In this document: positions 48,260-56,424 of the stretch, in pieces
Position numbering within the stretch: position 1 is the first letter of the stretch
How the letters are laid out: every line of letters starts with the position of its first letter
NCBI GenBank assembly: GCA_025699005.1
Contig: JAILWI010000004.1
Coordinates: forward strand, 1-64,000
Direction: 5' to 3'
From: Chloroflexota bacterium
GTDB taxonomy: Bacteria > Chloroflexota > Limnocylindria > QHBO01
DNA length: 64,000 nucleotides
The notes under the pieces: generated by a model
What the model was told of the DNA's origin: nothing
Seen by the model: the letters and a program-made list of their open reading frames with translations, nothing else
The model's database searches: none
Program-made: the position numbers and the translations under genes

Positions 48260-49909
48260 ATGTGCCCGAGCGATCATTCCCACGCGCTTCTGCGCCGCCG
48301 GGTCTCGGCGACAGCCATGAGCGTCGGCCTGACGCTGTCGGCTCTGGTGGCCGGCGTTGGTTCGGCGGCCGCCCAGACCGCGAGCCCCCCGAACGTGGCG
48401 TACGCCGCCAACGTCTTCCATCCCGACCAGGCGAGCCTCGACCACTTCCTTCTTCTCGTCGACAAGGTGATCGACCCGACATCCATCCCGGCCCCGGCCG
48501 ATTTCAGCGTTCGCTTTGAAGGCGTGACGACCACGCCGACGTCTGTTGAGTTCCTGTATGCCGGTTTCGCGGGGCCTGGATCTGCGTTCAACGAGGCCGG
48601 CATCGGCTTTGTGAAGATCGGGATCAATCCGATCCCGATCAGCCAGCTCACCGATGGCGTGGACGCGTTCACGATCGACTACACGCCGGGTGCTGCCCCG
48701 ATCCGTGACCGAGCGCTGGCCATTGCTCCGGCCGTGACGGAGCTCCCGGTCGAGACAATCGAAGCCACCGGCATGGACCTCATCGCCGGCACGATCGATC
48801 ACGACTACGGCGCCGACAAGCTCCTGCTTTTCTTCTCGCAGCCGGTCGAGCTGTCGTCGATCCCACCGGCCAGCGACTTCACTGTCACCGTCGAGAACAC
48901 GACCGTCACGCCGGCAGCCGTCAGGGCGGTCCTTACCGATCTCGGCGTCGGCGTCCTGGAGCTGAGGCTGCCGAGCGCTGTCCCCGCCGGCACGGAGGGA
49001 AGTGCGCGGGTCGTGTACACACCGAATGGCGCTCCGGTCGTCGGGCGTTTCGATGCAGCCGTCCTCCCCGCCTTCGACATCGACTGGGTGTACTACTTCC
49101 TACCCGCCAATGGCGCATCGGCCACCGTGGGCGCAGGTGGTTCGGTCACCACCGCCGGAGGAGGGGTGAGCGAGAGTGATCCTGTCGCTACCACCGTAAC
49201 CTCGCCCGTCGCGGGCACCGTGACGATCAAGGAGAAGCCGCTCGAGGACCCGGCACCGACGGGTTACGCGTTCTTCGGACAGCTGGTCGAGATCACCGCG
49301 CCGGCTGCGACCGATCCGACGAACCCGCTCGTCTTCACCTTCGAGCTGCATGCGTCTCTCGTCCCCGACGGGGAGTCCGCGCAGACGATTCAGATGGCGC
49401 GCAACGGCGTGCCGGTGCCCATCTGCAGTACTTCGGGCCCGACGCCCGTGGCCAGCCCCTCGCCCTGCATCTGGCAGCGGGTGGACCATCTCACCGGGAA
49501 CGTCTCGATCACCGTGGCAACCCTGGAGGCCAGCCGCTGGAGCTTCGCCCTGCGTACGCCGGTGAGCTTCGTCGGCTTTGGGCAGCCGGTGGACAACCGC
49601 GCCCGAAACGGCGTGAAGGCCGGAGCCGCAGTGCCGATAGTGTTCAGCCTCGGCGGATATCGTGGCTTGGACGTATTTGCCGCCGGCTCCCCGTCCTCCC
49701 GATCGGTGACGTGCGACACAGGTACGCCGTTCGACGACATCAGCGCGGAGACGACGACGGCGGGCAAGTCCGGGCTGTCCTACGACTCGGTTAGCGATAC
49801 CTACACATATGTCTGGAAGACAGCCCGGGCTTGGTCGGGATGTCGCGAGCTGACCGTGGTGTTCTACGACGGCACGACACGGAAAGTCACGTTCGAGTTC
49901 AAGCACTGA
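48260..49909 (+). CDS. Exported SwmB/PxKF-domain protein
   Basis: 549 residues from an ATG with GGGGAGGA upstream. Signal peptide (about 1-37, ...GVGSAAAQT). Two repeats of about 100 residues resemble the SwmB-like beta domain (LLVDKVIDPTSIPAPADFSVRFEGV; LLLFFSQPVELSSIPPASDFTVTVENTTV). A Gly/Ser/Val-rich region follows (Calx-like or Ig-like). The last 100 residues form a PxKF domain: FVGFGQPVDNRARNGVKAGAAVPIVFSLGG, CDTGTPFDDISAET, TYTYVWKTARAWSGCRELTV, and KVTFEFKH. This tail is shared with the protease upstream. Surface or secreted role. Confidence 0.8.
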   Translation: MCPSDHSHALLRRRVSATAMSVGLTLSALVAGVGSAAAQTASPPNVAYAANVFHPDQASLDHFLLLVDKVIDPTSIPAPADFSVRFEGVTTTPTSVEFLYAGFAGPGSAFNEAGIGFVKIGINPIPISQLTDGVDAFTIDYTPGAAPIRDRALAIAPAVTELPVETIEATGMDLIAGTIDHDYGADKLLLFFSQPVELSSIPPASDFTVTVENTTVTPAAVRAVLTDLGVGVLELRLPSAVPAGTEGSARVVYTPNGAPVVGRFDAAVLPAFDIDWVYYFLPANGASATVGAGGSVTTAGGGVSESDPVATTVTSPVAGTVTIKEKPLEDPAPTGYAFFGQLVEITAPAATDPTNPLVFTFELHASLVPDGESAQTIQMARNGVPVPICSTSGPTPVASPSPCIWQRVDHLTGNVSITVATLEASRWSFALRTPVSFVGFGQPVDNRARNGVKAGAAVPIVFSLGGYRGLDVFAAGSPSSRSVTCDTGTPFDDISAETTTAGKSGLSYDSVSDTYTYVWKTARAWSGCRELTVVFYDGTTRKVTFEFKH

Positions 49910-49942
49910 GCCCATGGCACGCCGCGTGCGACCAGAAGCAGC

Positions 49943-50152
49943 ATGAGTGACGCACGACAGAGCCCGATCCCGCAGGACCGGGTCAACGAGAACGTCGACC
50001 AGGCGCAGCGCGCCAGGGACGGCAAGCAGGAGTTCGCCGAGCAGGAGCGCTACCTGCGAGAGCAGGGTGTTGATGAGCGGCCCGGCACGAACCCGAAGGA
50101 GCAGCCCGGGCTTCCGGACGACCCGCAGGGTCCGGCCGAGGGCGCAGACTGA
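49943..50152 (+). CDS. Small hydrophilic protein
   Basis: 69 residues, strongly charged, with no hydrophobic core: QDRVNENVDQAQRARDGKQEF and NPKEQPGLPDDPQGP. Similar short acidic-basic proteins with 'NPKEQPGLPDDPQGPAEG' are seen in this lineage and resemble stress-type disordered proteins. Ends 58 bases before a shared terminator. Confidence 0.5.
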   Translation: MSDARQSPIPQDRVNENVDQAQRARDGKQEFAEQERYLREQGVDERPGTNPKEQPGLPDDPQGPAEGAD

Positions 50153-50210
50153 TCGTCGCAACCCGGTGACCGGCGGAGACGGACGTTCGCTCGACGATCG
50201 TCATATGGAG

Positions 50211-50236
50211 AAGGCCCGCCCATCTGGGCGGGCCTT
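50211..50236. terminator. Bidirectional hairpin terminator
   Basis: Perfect 11-bp stem AAGGCCCGCCC / GGGCGGGCCTT and ATCT loop between two convergent genes; usable in both directions. Confidence 0.85.
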
Positions 50237-50257
50237 GATCCGTGTATACCGACCCGA

Positions 50258-50830
50258 TCAGCGGCAGCGGACGCTGTAGCGGTACTCGTAAGTCCCGACG
50301 CTTCCATAGGCGCTGAGGGCTGACCCGTCGATCGATATCGTGCCCGATACCTCGGTCGACGTCCCCGTCGAAGAGTAGCGGACCGTGCAGCTGCCATCGG
50401 TGAACGTGCCGCGGTTGCTGTCGGAGTAGACGGGTCCGCCTGTGCTGGTCAGATTTGCACTCACGGTCCGAGTCGTGCAGGTGCGTCGCCCGCAGACATC
50501 GACCGACGTCGGTGCCAGCGATGCGCTGTAATCGCTGTTCACCGTCAGGGCCTCAGGCGACGTGTTGTCGCAGCCCCAGCCGCCTGACACCCATCGGCCG
50601 TTCCGGACGTTGTACGTGGACTCGCTGAGACACACCCAGAGGGTCTGGCTATCCACCGTGTATGCCTCGATCCAGGTCTCGCTACAGGTGCTAGGGCCGC
50701 ACGTCGAGCTGGAGGCAAACACGTAATCCTGCGTGCCGTTCTCCCGGTACGGGGGCGCCGCGGCAACCGGCGCCACGAGCAGGAGGATCAGTGCGGGCAC
50801 GATCACGGTGGGAAGGAGCAGGCGGCGCAT
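50258..50830 (-). CDS. Exported Cys-containing hypothetical protein
   Basis: 190 residues. Signal peptide MRRLLLPTVIVPALILLLVAPVAAA. The mature part is beta-rich and Ser/Thr-rich, with seven cysteines including CGPSTCSETW and CGRRTCTTRT, suggesting disulphide bonds, and a final Cys (YSVRCR). No known family. It is divergent from the LuxR-type gene and shares the palindrome-containing region with it. Confidence 0.65.
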   Translation of the reverse strand: MRRLLLPTVIVPALILLLVAPVAAAPPYRENGTQDYVFASSSTCGPSTCSETWIEAYTVDSQTLWVCLSESTYNVRNGRWVSGGWGCDNTSPEALTVNSDYSASLAPTSVDVCGRRTCTTRTVSANLTSTGGPVYSDSNRGTFTDGSCTVRYSSTGTSTEVSGTISIDGSALSAYGSVGTYEYRYSVRCR

Positions 50831-51015
50831 GGCTCGGAACCTCACTAGCTCGCGGGTCGGTTTCGCCAGTGGCTCGGTGCACCCCGAGGCGGCCATCGTC
50901 AAGTGCACGTCATCGCCCCCCGCGTCCTGCTCAACTTGTACGCGCGAGTCGCCAGCACGCATAGGCCAATAAAGGTCGAATCCGGCGCCGCCGCGGCGTC
51001 CTTCGGCCCCAGCGC

Positions 51016-51059
51016 TACGGAGCCCGCGTTCCGTAGGCGGCTCCGTAGCTTCCCGGATG
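51016..51059. promoter_or_regulatory. Operator TACGGA-N8-TCCGTA in front of LuxR-type gene
   Basis: Palindrome 51016-51035, then a third half-site at 51042-51047, in the same arrangement as at 41503-41546. It lies between the divergent exported-protein gene and the regulator, upstream of the latter's -10 box. Confidence 0.75.
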
Positions 51060-51078
51060 TCGAATGGACAGCCGGGCA

Positions 51079-51084
51079 TATAGG
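51079..51084 (+). promoter_or_regulatory. -10 element TATAGG before LuxR-type gene
   Basis: TATAGG, ten bases before the ATG at 51095, without a ribosome binding site. Confidence 0.45.
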
Positions 51085-51094
51085 GTCCCGTCTC

Positions 51095-51967
51095 ATGGGG
51101 AGGATTGCGTCGATCGGGCATGACTGGCTCGCCGGACATTGGCTCGCAGTAGCCGGCACGGGACCGCGCCGCAACCAGGCCCGAGTGGCCGTGGCGAGCG
51201 TCGTCGCAATCGGTTTGGCGCTCGTCATAGCCGCGGTGCAGGGGCCCCATCCACTGGACCGCACCGGTCTCGGCCTCGCCGTTCTCGCAGCTGCGATCAT
51301 CTCCGTGTGGCGGATCGCCGCGCTCCAGCTTCCCGCGCGTCTCCCTGCAATCGCCGGCGACGCCATCGTGCTGGTTGCGTTGTTGTCGCACACCGGCGCG
51401 CCAACATCGGCTTTCTACTTCCTGGCCGTCGCGGGCGCGTGGTGGGCAGCCGCGATGCGTCCGCCCCACGGCGGGATCACGTACGCGGTCACGTTCCTTG
51501 CTGTCTACGGGGTGATCGTGCTCCCCGGCGCGGTCGAGCGACGTGTGCTGTCCGAAGCGTTCGAGGATCTGGCGATGCTTTTCGTGGTGGCCGGCATGAG
51601 CGATTGGTTCCTCGCACTCGACCAGCGCGTGGTCACCCTGGTGGGGACGCTGCGTCGCGCCGGACCTGCGCTCGGAACCGCCGAGCTTCGTCGACGGCTC
51701 GTCTCAGCCGTGGGCCCAACCGAACTGCCGCTCGACGCGATCATCGCCGGTTCCGGGCTGGGATTGACCACCGACGAGATGGAGCTTCTCTCCTACCTCC
51801 TGCTCGGACTGTCAAATCGCCAGATTGCCGATGCCATGTTCGTCAGCGAGGGCACGGTCAAGTACCGACTCGGGAGCCTCTACCGAAAGATCGGGGTGGA
51901 GCGCCGATCCGGCGCGGTGGCACTCGCACGACGCATGGGACTCGATCAGGTCCAGCGACCGGCCTGA
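51095..51967 (+). CDS. Membrane-anchored LuxR-type transcription factor
   Basis: 290 residues. Five or six hydrophobic helices fill residues 30-175 (AVASVVAIGLALVIAAV, GLAVLAAAIISVW, IVLVALL, YFLAVAGAWWAA, AVTFLAVYGVIVLPG, AMLFVVAGMSDWFL). The C-terminal LuxR HTH is at 223-285: LTTDEMELLSYLLLGLSNRQIADAMFVSEGTVKYRLGSLYRKIGV. There is no receiver domain, so this is a one-component membrane regulator. The DNA-binding tail should be cytoplasmic. The conserved palindrome lies just upstream, which suggests self-control; the same site stands before the protease gene. Confidence 0.8.
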   Translation: MGRIASIGHDWLAGHWLAVAGTGPRRNQARVAVASVVAIGLALVIAAVQGPHPLDRTGLGLAVLAAAIISVWRIAALQLPARLPAIAGDAIVLVALLSHTGAPTSAFYFLAVAGAWWAAAMRPPHGGITYAVTFLAVYGVIVLPGAVERRVLSEAFEDLAMLFVVAGMSDWFLALDQRVVTLVGTLRRAGPALGTAELRRRLVSAVGPTELPLDAIIAGSGLGLTTDEMELLSYLLLGLSNRQIADAMFVSEGTVKYRLGSLYRKIGVERRSGAVALARRMGLDQVQRPA

Positions 51968-52224
51968 TCTGGCTTCAGGGACGTGGGCGGGTGGCTGAGA
52001 CCCCTTGGACATTTCTTGGCCGCACCACACCGTTCTCCTCCGCACAACATCTGTTCACGCCGGCACGCCAGACACTGATTGGAGTCTTCTTGGCCGTACG
52101 GATTGCTGCGCGAGAGCGGACGATCTACGCCTACGGCATCGAGGGCATGGCCCGCATGCCGAATTGTGGGGAGCGCTGTCCGTCCCCGGCCCATCGACCT
52201 GTGCCAACGGGAGGACCGGACTTC

Positions 52225-53685
52225 ATGAAACGCACCATCGTCGTCGCCGTCACCCTCGCCCTCGTGCTCGGGGCTCTACCCATGTCCACAATCCTGGGTT
52301 CCGCGGCGACCTTCACCACGGTCAACGACTCCTTCGACGGGACCGGGCATTGCAAGAATGGCAACCCGGGCGTCAACTGCAACATCTATGACGGCAAGGA
52401 ATTCGTTTGGCTCAATGGCGGCCCCGACGGCGCCGCCCTCGCCGACGGCGAGTATTTCTTTGCGGTCCTGGCTCCTGGCGGCCAGCCGAATCCGAACGAC
52501 GGGACGGCCAAGAACCTCTCGGACGATTTCACCACGCGAGACCAGCGAACCTTTACCTCGACGGGCGGGGTGCTCAGCGCGCCGAGCGGTCACCTTTTGG
52601 ACAGCAACCTGATCCGCCTTGCGCCGTATGCGGACACGCCGAACAACGGCGGCGTTTACATCCTGGCCATCTGTGGCCCGAGCGCCGGGTCCCCTGCTAC
52701 AGCCAGTCAGTGCAAGTACGACGCGTTCAAGATTCGCGCCGGGCAGCCCGCCGAGCCCCTGGAGGGGTGTCTCAGCGGGACGAAGTTCTATGACACCAAC
52801 AATGACGGCCAGCGGGGCAGCGCAGCTGCCGAACCGGGTATCGCCGGCTGGTCGATCTACGTCGCACCCCCCGCCACCGTCGAGGGCGGATCGATCAAGA
52901 CGGTCGCCACCGATTCGAATGGCGACTGGCAGGTGTGCTTCGGCGCGCCGGCGAACGGCTCGCTGGCCGGAACGTATGACATTCGCGAGGGAGTTGCTCC
53001 CGCCGCGTCAGGCTGGACCCAGACCTACCCGAACGCGACGACCACATGGTCCGGCGCCAAGACGGCTAACGCGACCGTCTCGGTGGCGGCTGCCACGAAG
53101 AGCTACACGGTTTCCGTCTCCGGAGACGACGACTTCTTCGTCACCAGCCTCGACTTCGGAAACGTGTGCGTCAGCCGTCCCGGTGGGTTGACGATGGGTT
53201 TCTGGAGCAACCGAATCGGCCAGGCGCTGATCGACGCCGCGGATCGCACCGCGCTCAACAGCTTCTACCTTGCCAATGGAAGCGGCGCGGACACGAACTT
53301 TGCGAACAATGGCGCATACAAGAACTGGCTGCTGGCGGCAAGCGCCACGAACATGGCGTACATGCTGTCGGCCCAGATGTCGGCGACGTACCTCAACACG
53401 GTCAACGCTTACGGGGGTTCGAATCCGATCACCAATCCCAACGCGATCGTGACGAACAGCTGCGGGACGTTCGATACCACGGCTGATGGTTGCTCGGTCG
53501 CGGAGCTCATCGGGTACGCGCAGTGGTTGATCACCAACAACCCGTACACGGTGGCCGCCAGCGCGGCGCGTACCGAGCAGGAACGCGTCAAGAACCTGTT
53601 CGATGCGATCAACAACAACCAGAATCTGGTTCTGCCGCCAGGGACCTGCGCGGTCCCGACGCTGACGAATCCCTTCGGCGTCTAA
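52225..53685 (+). CDS. Exported SdrD-like (CNA-B) repeat protein
   Basis: 486 residues, ATG with GGGAGG upstream. Signal peptide to about residue 28. Residues 180-320 hold a CNA-B/SdrD-like module (GCLSGTKFYDTNNDGQRGSAAAEPGIAGWSIYV, then SNGDWQVCFGAP and YDIREGV). The C-terminal half (GGLTMGFWSNRIGQALIDAAD, LNSFYLANGSGADTNF) resembles Chloroflexota/actinobacterial surface proteins of the same neighbourhood type. No sortase motif is visible. Probable surface or secreted protein. A strong hairpin follows. Confidence 0.75.
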   Translation: MKRTIVVAVTLALVLGALPMSTILGSAATFTTVNDSFDGTGHCKNGNPGVNCNIYDGKEFVWLNGGPDGAALADGEYFFAVLAPGGQPNPNDGTAKNLSDDFTTRDQRTFTSTGGVLSAPSGHLLDSNLIRLAPYADTPNNGGVYILAICGPSAGSPATASQCKYDAFKIRAGQPAEPLEGCLSGTKFYDTNNDGQRGSAAAEPGIAGWSIYVAPPATVEGGSIKTVATDSNGDWQVCFGAPANGSLAGTYDIREGVAPAASGWTQTYPNATTTWSGAKTANATVSVAAATKSYTVSVSGDDDFFVTSLDFGNVCVSRPGGLTMGFWSNRIGQALIDAADRTALNSFYLANGSGADTNFANNGAYKNWLLAASATNMAYMLSAQMSATYLNTVNAYGGSNPITNPNAIVTNSCGTFDTTADGCSVAELIGYAQWLITNNPYTVAASAARTEQERVKNLFDAINNNQNLVLPPGTCAVPTLTNPFGV

Positions 53686-53713
53686 CCCCGTCCCTGCAGA
53701 CCAACTGTTTCAC

Positions 53714-53739
53714 GAGCCCGGGCCGTTCGGCCCGGGCTC
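53714..53739 (+). terminator. Hairpin terminator
   Basis: Perfect 11-bp stem GAGCCCGGGCC / GGCCCGGGCTC with GTTC loop; between convergent genes. Confidence 0.85.
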
Positions 53740-53750
53740 AGCCTAACGCC

Positions 53751-54224
53751 CTACCGCCGATAGCGCTCAGTCGGCGGCGGCACGCCCCGATGCGAGCGAA
53801 GGAGGATGTCGATGGCGTCGCGATAGCGGGCGCCCGAAGCGTGCCGGCGCAGCCAGTCGAGGTAGTCGGGATCGCGCTGGACGATCTCACCGAGCGTCCA
53901 GCCCTGGTAGCGACCGAAATCGAGCCTGATTCCGGCGCCGTCGGCGCCGAGCGGGCCACGCGGCGCCCCGTGCGTCGCGTCCTCGGCCGGTGTGGGTGGC
54001 GGCGTCCGTCGTCGCTCGTCCTCCCATGCCTGGCGACGGACCGGATCACGAACGGTGGCGAACGCCCAGTTGAGGTCGGTCATGCGGCGCTCGCCGTACT
54101 CGTCGAGCGGCACGCCGGCATCGGGATGGACCTTTCGCGCCAGGACGCGGTAGGCGGCCTTCACGACGTCGGGATCGGCGTCCGGCTGAACCTGGAGGAT
54201 CCGATACGGATCGCGGCGCTCCAT
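53751..54224 (-). CDS. J-domain protein with ExoX-like C-terminal domain
   Basis: 157 residues. The J domain (1-70) has RDPYRILQVQPDADPDVVKAAYRVLARKVHPDAG, with the HPD tripeptide that stimulates Hsp70 ATPase. The C-terminal third (RLDFGRYQGWTLGEIVQRDPDYLDWLRRHASG..YRDAI) matches the short 'FGKYKGKTLxEIxxxDPxYLxWL' domain seen at the ends of ExoX-like exonucleases and alone (DUF3820-like). The combination suggests a co-chaperone directed to a nucleic-acid enzyme; this is inference. Confidence 0.7.
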   Translation of the reverse strand: MERRDPYRILQVQPDADPDVVKAAYRVLARKVHPDAGVPLDEYGERRMTDLNWAFATVRDPVRRQAWEDERRRTPPPTPAEDATHGAPRGPLGADGAGIRLDFGRYQGWTLGEIVQRDPDYLDWLRRHASGARYRDAIDILLRSHRGVPPPTERYRR

Positions 54225-54256
54225 CGGCTCTGCTCGACTCGACTCGCGCCGGCCGG

Positions 54257-55909
54257 CTAGGGGAGCGCCCGCTCGACGATGCGGCGCAGCACGGGCAAGG
54301 CCGGCGCGCCCTCGCCGAGCACGGCGTCGTGGAAGCGGCTGATCTCGAACCGCTCGCCCTGCCGCTCACGCGCCTCGGAGCGAAGTCGAAGGATCTCGAG
54401 CTGGCCGAGCTTGTACGCGAGCGCCTGCCCGGGCCACGCGATGTAGCGGTCGACCTCGTTGGTGATGTTGTTGTCACCGAGCGCCGTGTGGGCCCTCATG
54501 AAGTCGATGGCCTGCGGCCGGGTCCAGCCCAGCGCGTGCATTCCCGTATCCACCACCAGCCGTGAGGCACGCCACGCGTCGAACGAGAGCACCCCGAACC
54601 GATCCATCTCGCTCGAGAGAAGCCCCATCTCCTCCGAGAGGCGCTCCGTGTAGAGGCCCCAGCCCTCGACGAAGGCGGTGGAGCCCAGGAAACGGCGGAA
54701 GTCGGGGATGTGGTCGAGCTCCTGCGCGATGGCGATCTGGAGGTGGTGGCCAGGGACGGACTCGTGGAACGCAAGCGTCTCCGCCTCGTACCGGGGCCTG
54801 GTCTCCGGCGCGTACGTGTTGATGAAGTACTGCCCGGGGCGTGAGCCGTCGGGCGACGGCTCCCGGTAGTAGGCGATCGTCGAATGCTTCTCTTCGTGCG
54901 CCGGCATGACGACGACCTCGCACGGTGCCTTGGGCAGCCGCCCGAACCACTCGGGGACCGCCTCGTTCGCGCGCGCCAGCGAGGCGCGCGCCGTCTCGGC
55001 GATCTCCTCGCGCGTGGTGAAGTGGAGGGCAGGATCGTCGCGCAGGGCCGTCAGCGTGGCGTGCAGGTCCCCGGTGCCGAGGAGCTCACCGCCCAGCGTG
55101 ACGAATTCCTCGTCGATCCGGGCGATCTCATCCAGGCCGATGGCGTGGACGCGCTCCGGTGCGAGGTCCAGCGAGGTATGGGCGCGCGACAGCGCCTGGT
55201 AGGTCGCCTCGCCACCGGGGACGTGCATGACCCCCGGCCGATCATCGGGCCGAGCGTGCGGGGCGAGCTCGTTCGCGATGACGTCGCGATATCGCGCGAA
55301 GGCGGGAAGGATCTCGTCACGGACGACCGCGTGCACGTCGTCCCGGATCCCGGCCAGCTCCGCCGCAACCTCCACGAGCGGCCAGGTCTCGATCGGGCGC
55401 GCGATCAGCTCGTCGAGCTGTTCGATCGCCTTCGTGCAGAGCATGCGCACGCCCGTCCGGCCCGCGTCGCGCCCCTCGACGAGGTTCGCCGCGGCCTGGT
55501 CCAGTGCGGCCGGCATCGCTCGCCATCGCTCGAGGAGTCGACGAGCGTCCTCGTCGGACTCATGCGGCTGGAACGACGGAATGTTGAGCAGGGCGACCTG
55601 CGGGCCGTCCATGGGGTCGACGTTGAACGAGCCCATGTCTGCGTCGAGCAGTGCCCGATCGTTCAGCAGTGCCTCATGGAGCGCCGCCCGGGTGATCTCG
55701 TCGCCATCGGGGGCATCTGCAAGCCGCCGCTCGAAGTCGGCGAGGGTGTGGCGCCACGCCTCCCGCGCGGCGGGTGACTCGTCGTCGAGTCGGTCGTCGT
55801 GCTCGTGCGCGCCGACGGCCGTGGCGAAGACCGGGTGCCGGGCGAGGAACGCGCGCCAGTAGTCATCGGCGAGCGTCTCGAGGGTGGATTGGTCGGTGAG
55901 GGTCGTCAC
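54257..55909 (-). CDS. DUF885 family (peptidase-like) protein
   Basis: 550 residues. ARHPVFATAVGAHEHDDRLDDES at the N terminus and LAFHESVPGHHLQIAIAQE in the middle are typical of DUF885; the latter has the HExxxxHH-type metal motif and a distal Glu region (VEGWGLYTERLSEEMG), like M2/M3-related metallopeptidases. The family is large in Chloroflexota and actinobacteria. Peptidase activity is presumed. Confidence 0.85.
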   Translation of the reverse strand: MTTLTDQSTLETLADDYWRAFLARHPVFATAVGAHEHDDRLDDESPAAREAWRHTLADFERRLADAPDGDEITRAALHEALLNDRALLDADMGSFNVDPMDGPQVALLNIPSFQPHESDEDARRLLERWRAMPAALDQAAANLVEGRDAGRTGVRMLCTKAIEQLDELIARPIETWPLVEVAAELAGIRDDVHAVVRDEILPAFARYRDVIANELAPHARPDDRPGVMHVPGGEATYQALSRAHTSLDLAPERVHAIGLDEIARIDEEFVTLGGELLGTGDLHATLTALRDDPALHFTTREEIAETARASLARANEAVPEWFGRLPKAPCEVVVMPAHEEKHSTIAYYREPSPDGSRPGQYFINTYAPETRPRYEAETLAFHESVPGHHLQIAIAQELDHIPDFRRFLGSTAFVEGWGLYTERLSEEMGLLSSEMDRFGVLSFDAWRASRLVVDTGMHALGWTRPQAIDFMRAHTALGDNNITNEVDRYIAWPGQALAYKLGQLEILRLRSEARERQGERFEISRFHDAVLGEGAPALPVLRRIVERALP

Positions 55910-55951
55910 GCGGTCATGCTAGCGGTGGCACCCGCCCGCGCGACGCTCGCC

Positions 55952-56140
55952 TCAGCGCGGCATCTGGGTGGTGTGCGGCGCCGGACCTTCGCCCTCGTCC
56001 TTGTCCCGCTCGAGACCTTCCCCGTCGGGGTTGAGCGCGTCACCCGCCTCGCCGAGCGTGGCGTCCTCGTCGGTGATCGGGTTCTTGAGCTCCCGATCCT
56101 CCATCTGCTCGATGCTGTCCTTGGTGCGATCGTCGTCCAT
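55952..56140 (-). CDS. Small acidic protein with perfect ribosome binding site
   Basis: 62 residues, acidic and disordered: MDDDRTKDSIEQMEDRELKN and PDGEGLERDKDEGEGPAPH. The start at 56140 is chosen because AGGAGGTGAT, complementary to the 16S rRNA tail, lies upstream. Strong initiation for a tiny acidic protein suggests high expression under some condition. Confidence 0.6.
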   Translation of the reverse strand: MDDDRTKDSIEQMEDRELKNPITDEDATLGEAGDALNPDGEGLERDKDEGEGPAPHTTQMPR

Positions 56141-56191
56141 CGGAATCACCTCCTGTGCCGGAAACCGATGCAAGTGGCGCGCCGCGCGGAC

Positions 56192-56197
56192 TACCCT
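56192..56197 (+). promoter_or_regulatory. -10 element TACCCT before zinc-ribbon gene
   Basis: TACCCT, eight bases before the ATG at 56206. Confidence 0.45.
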
Positions 56198-56205
56198 CGC
56201 TCGCG

Positions 56206-56382
56206 ATGCATCCTGCGACGCCACCGCCGCCCGAGAAGGTCGCGACCGCCACGCCTCCGCAGCCCGATCCGAACCGGCTCATGCGCACCTGCGCCAACTG
56301 CGGCGCGGAGATGGAGGAGCGCAAGTGCAAGCTCATCTGTCGCGGGTGTGGCTACTTCCTCAGCTGCTCCGACTACTACTGA
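56206..56382 (+). CDS. 58-residue zinc-ribbon protein
   Basis: Pro-rich N terminus, then a four-Cys zinc ribbon: CANCGAEMEERKCK and ICRGCGYFLSC, two CxxC pairs 17 residues apart with extra cysteines. Small zinc-ribbon proteins of this size bind nucleic acid or act as metal stores. Divergent from the acidic protein gene, 65 bases between the starts. Confidence 0.6.
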   Translation: MHPATPPPPEKVATATPPQPDPNRLMRTCANCGAEMEERKCKLICRGCGYFLSCSDYY

Positions 56383-56424
56383 GCCGATTCGGCCACCGGC
56401 CGCCGTTAAGGCTTCGCCGATGAG

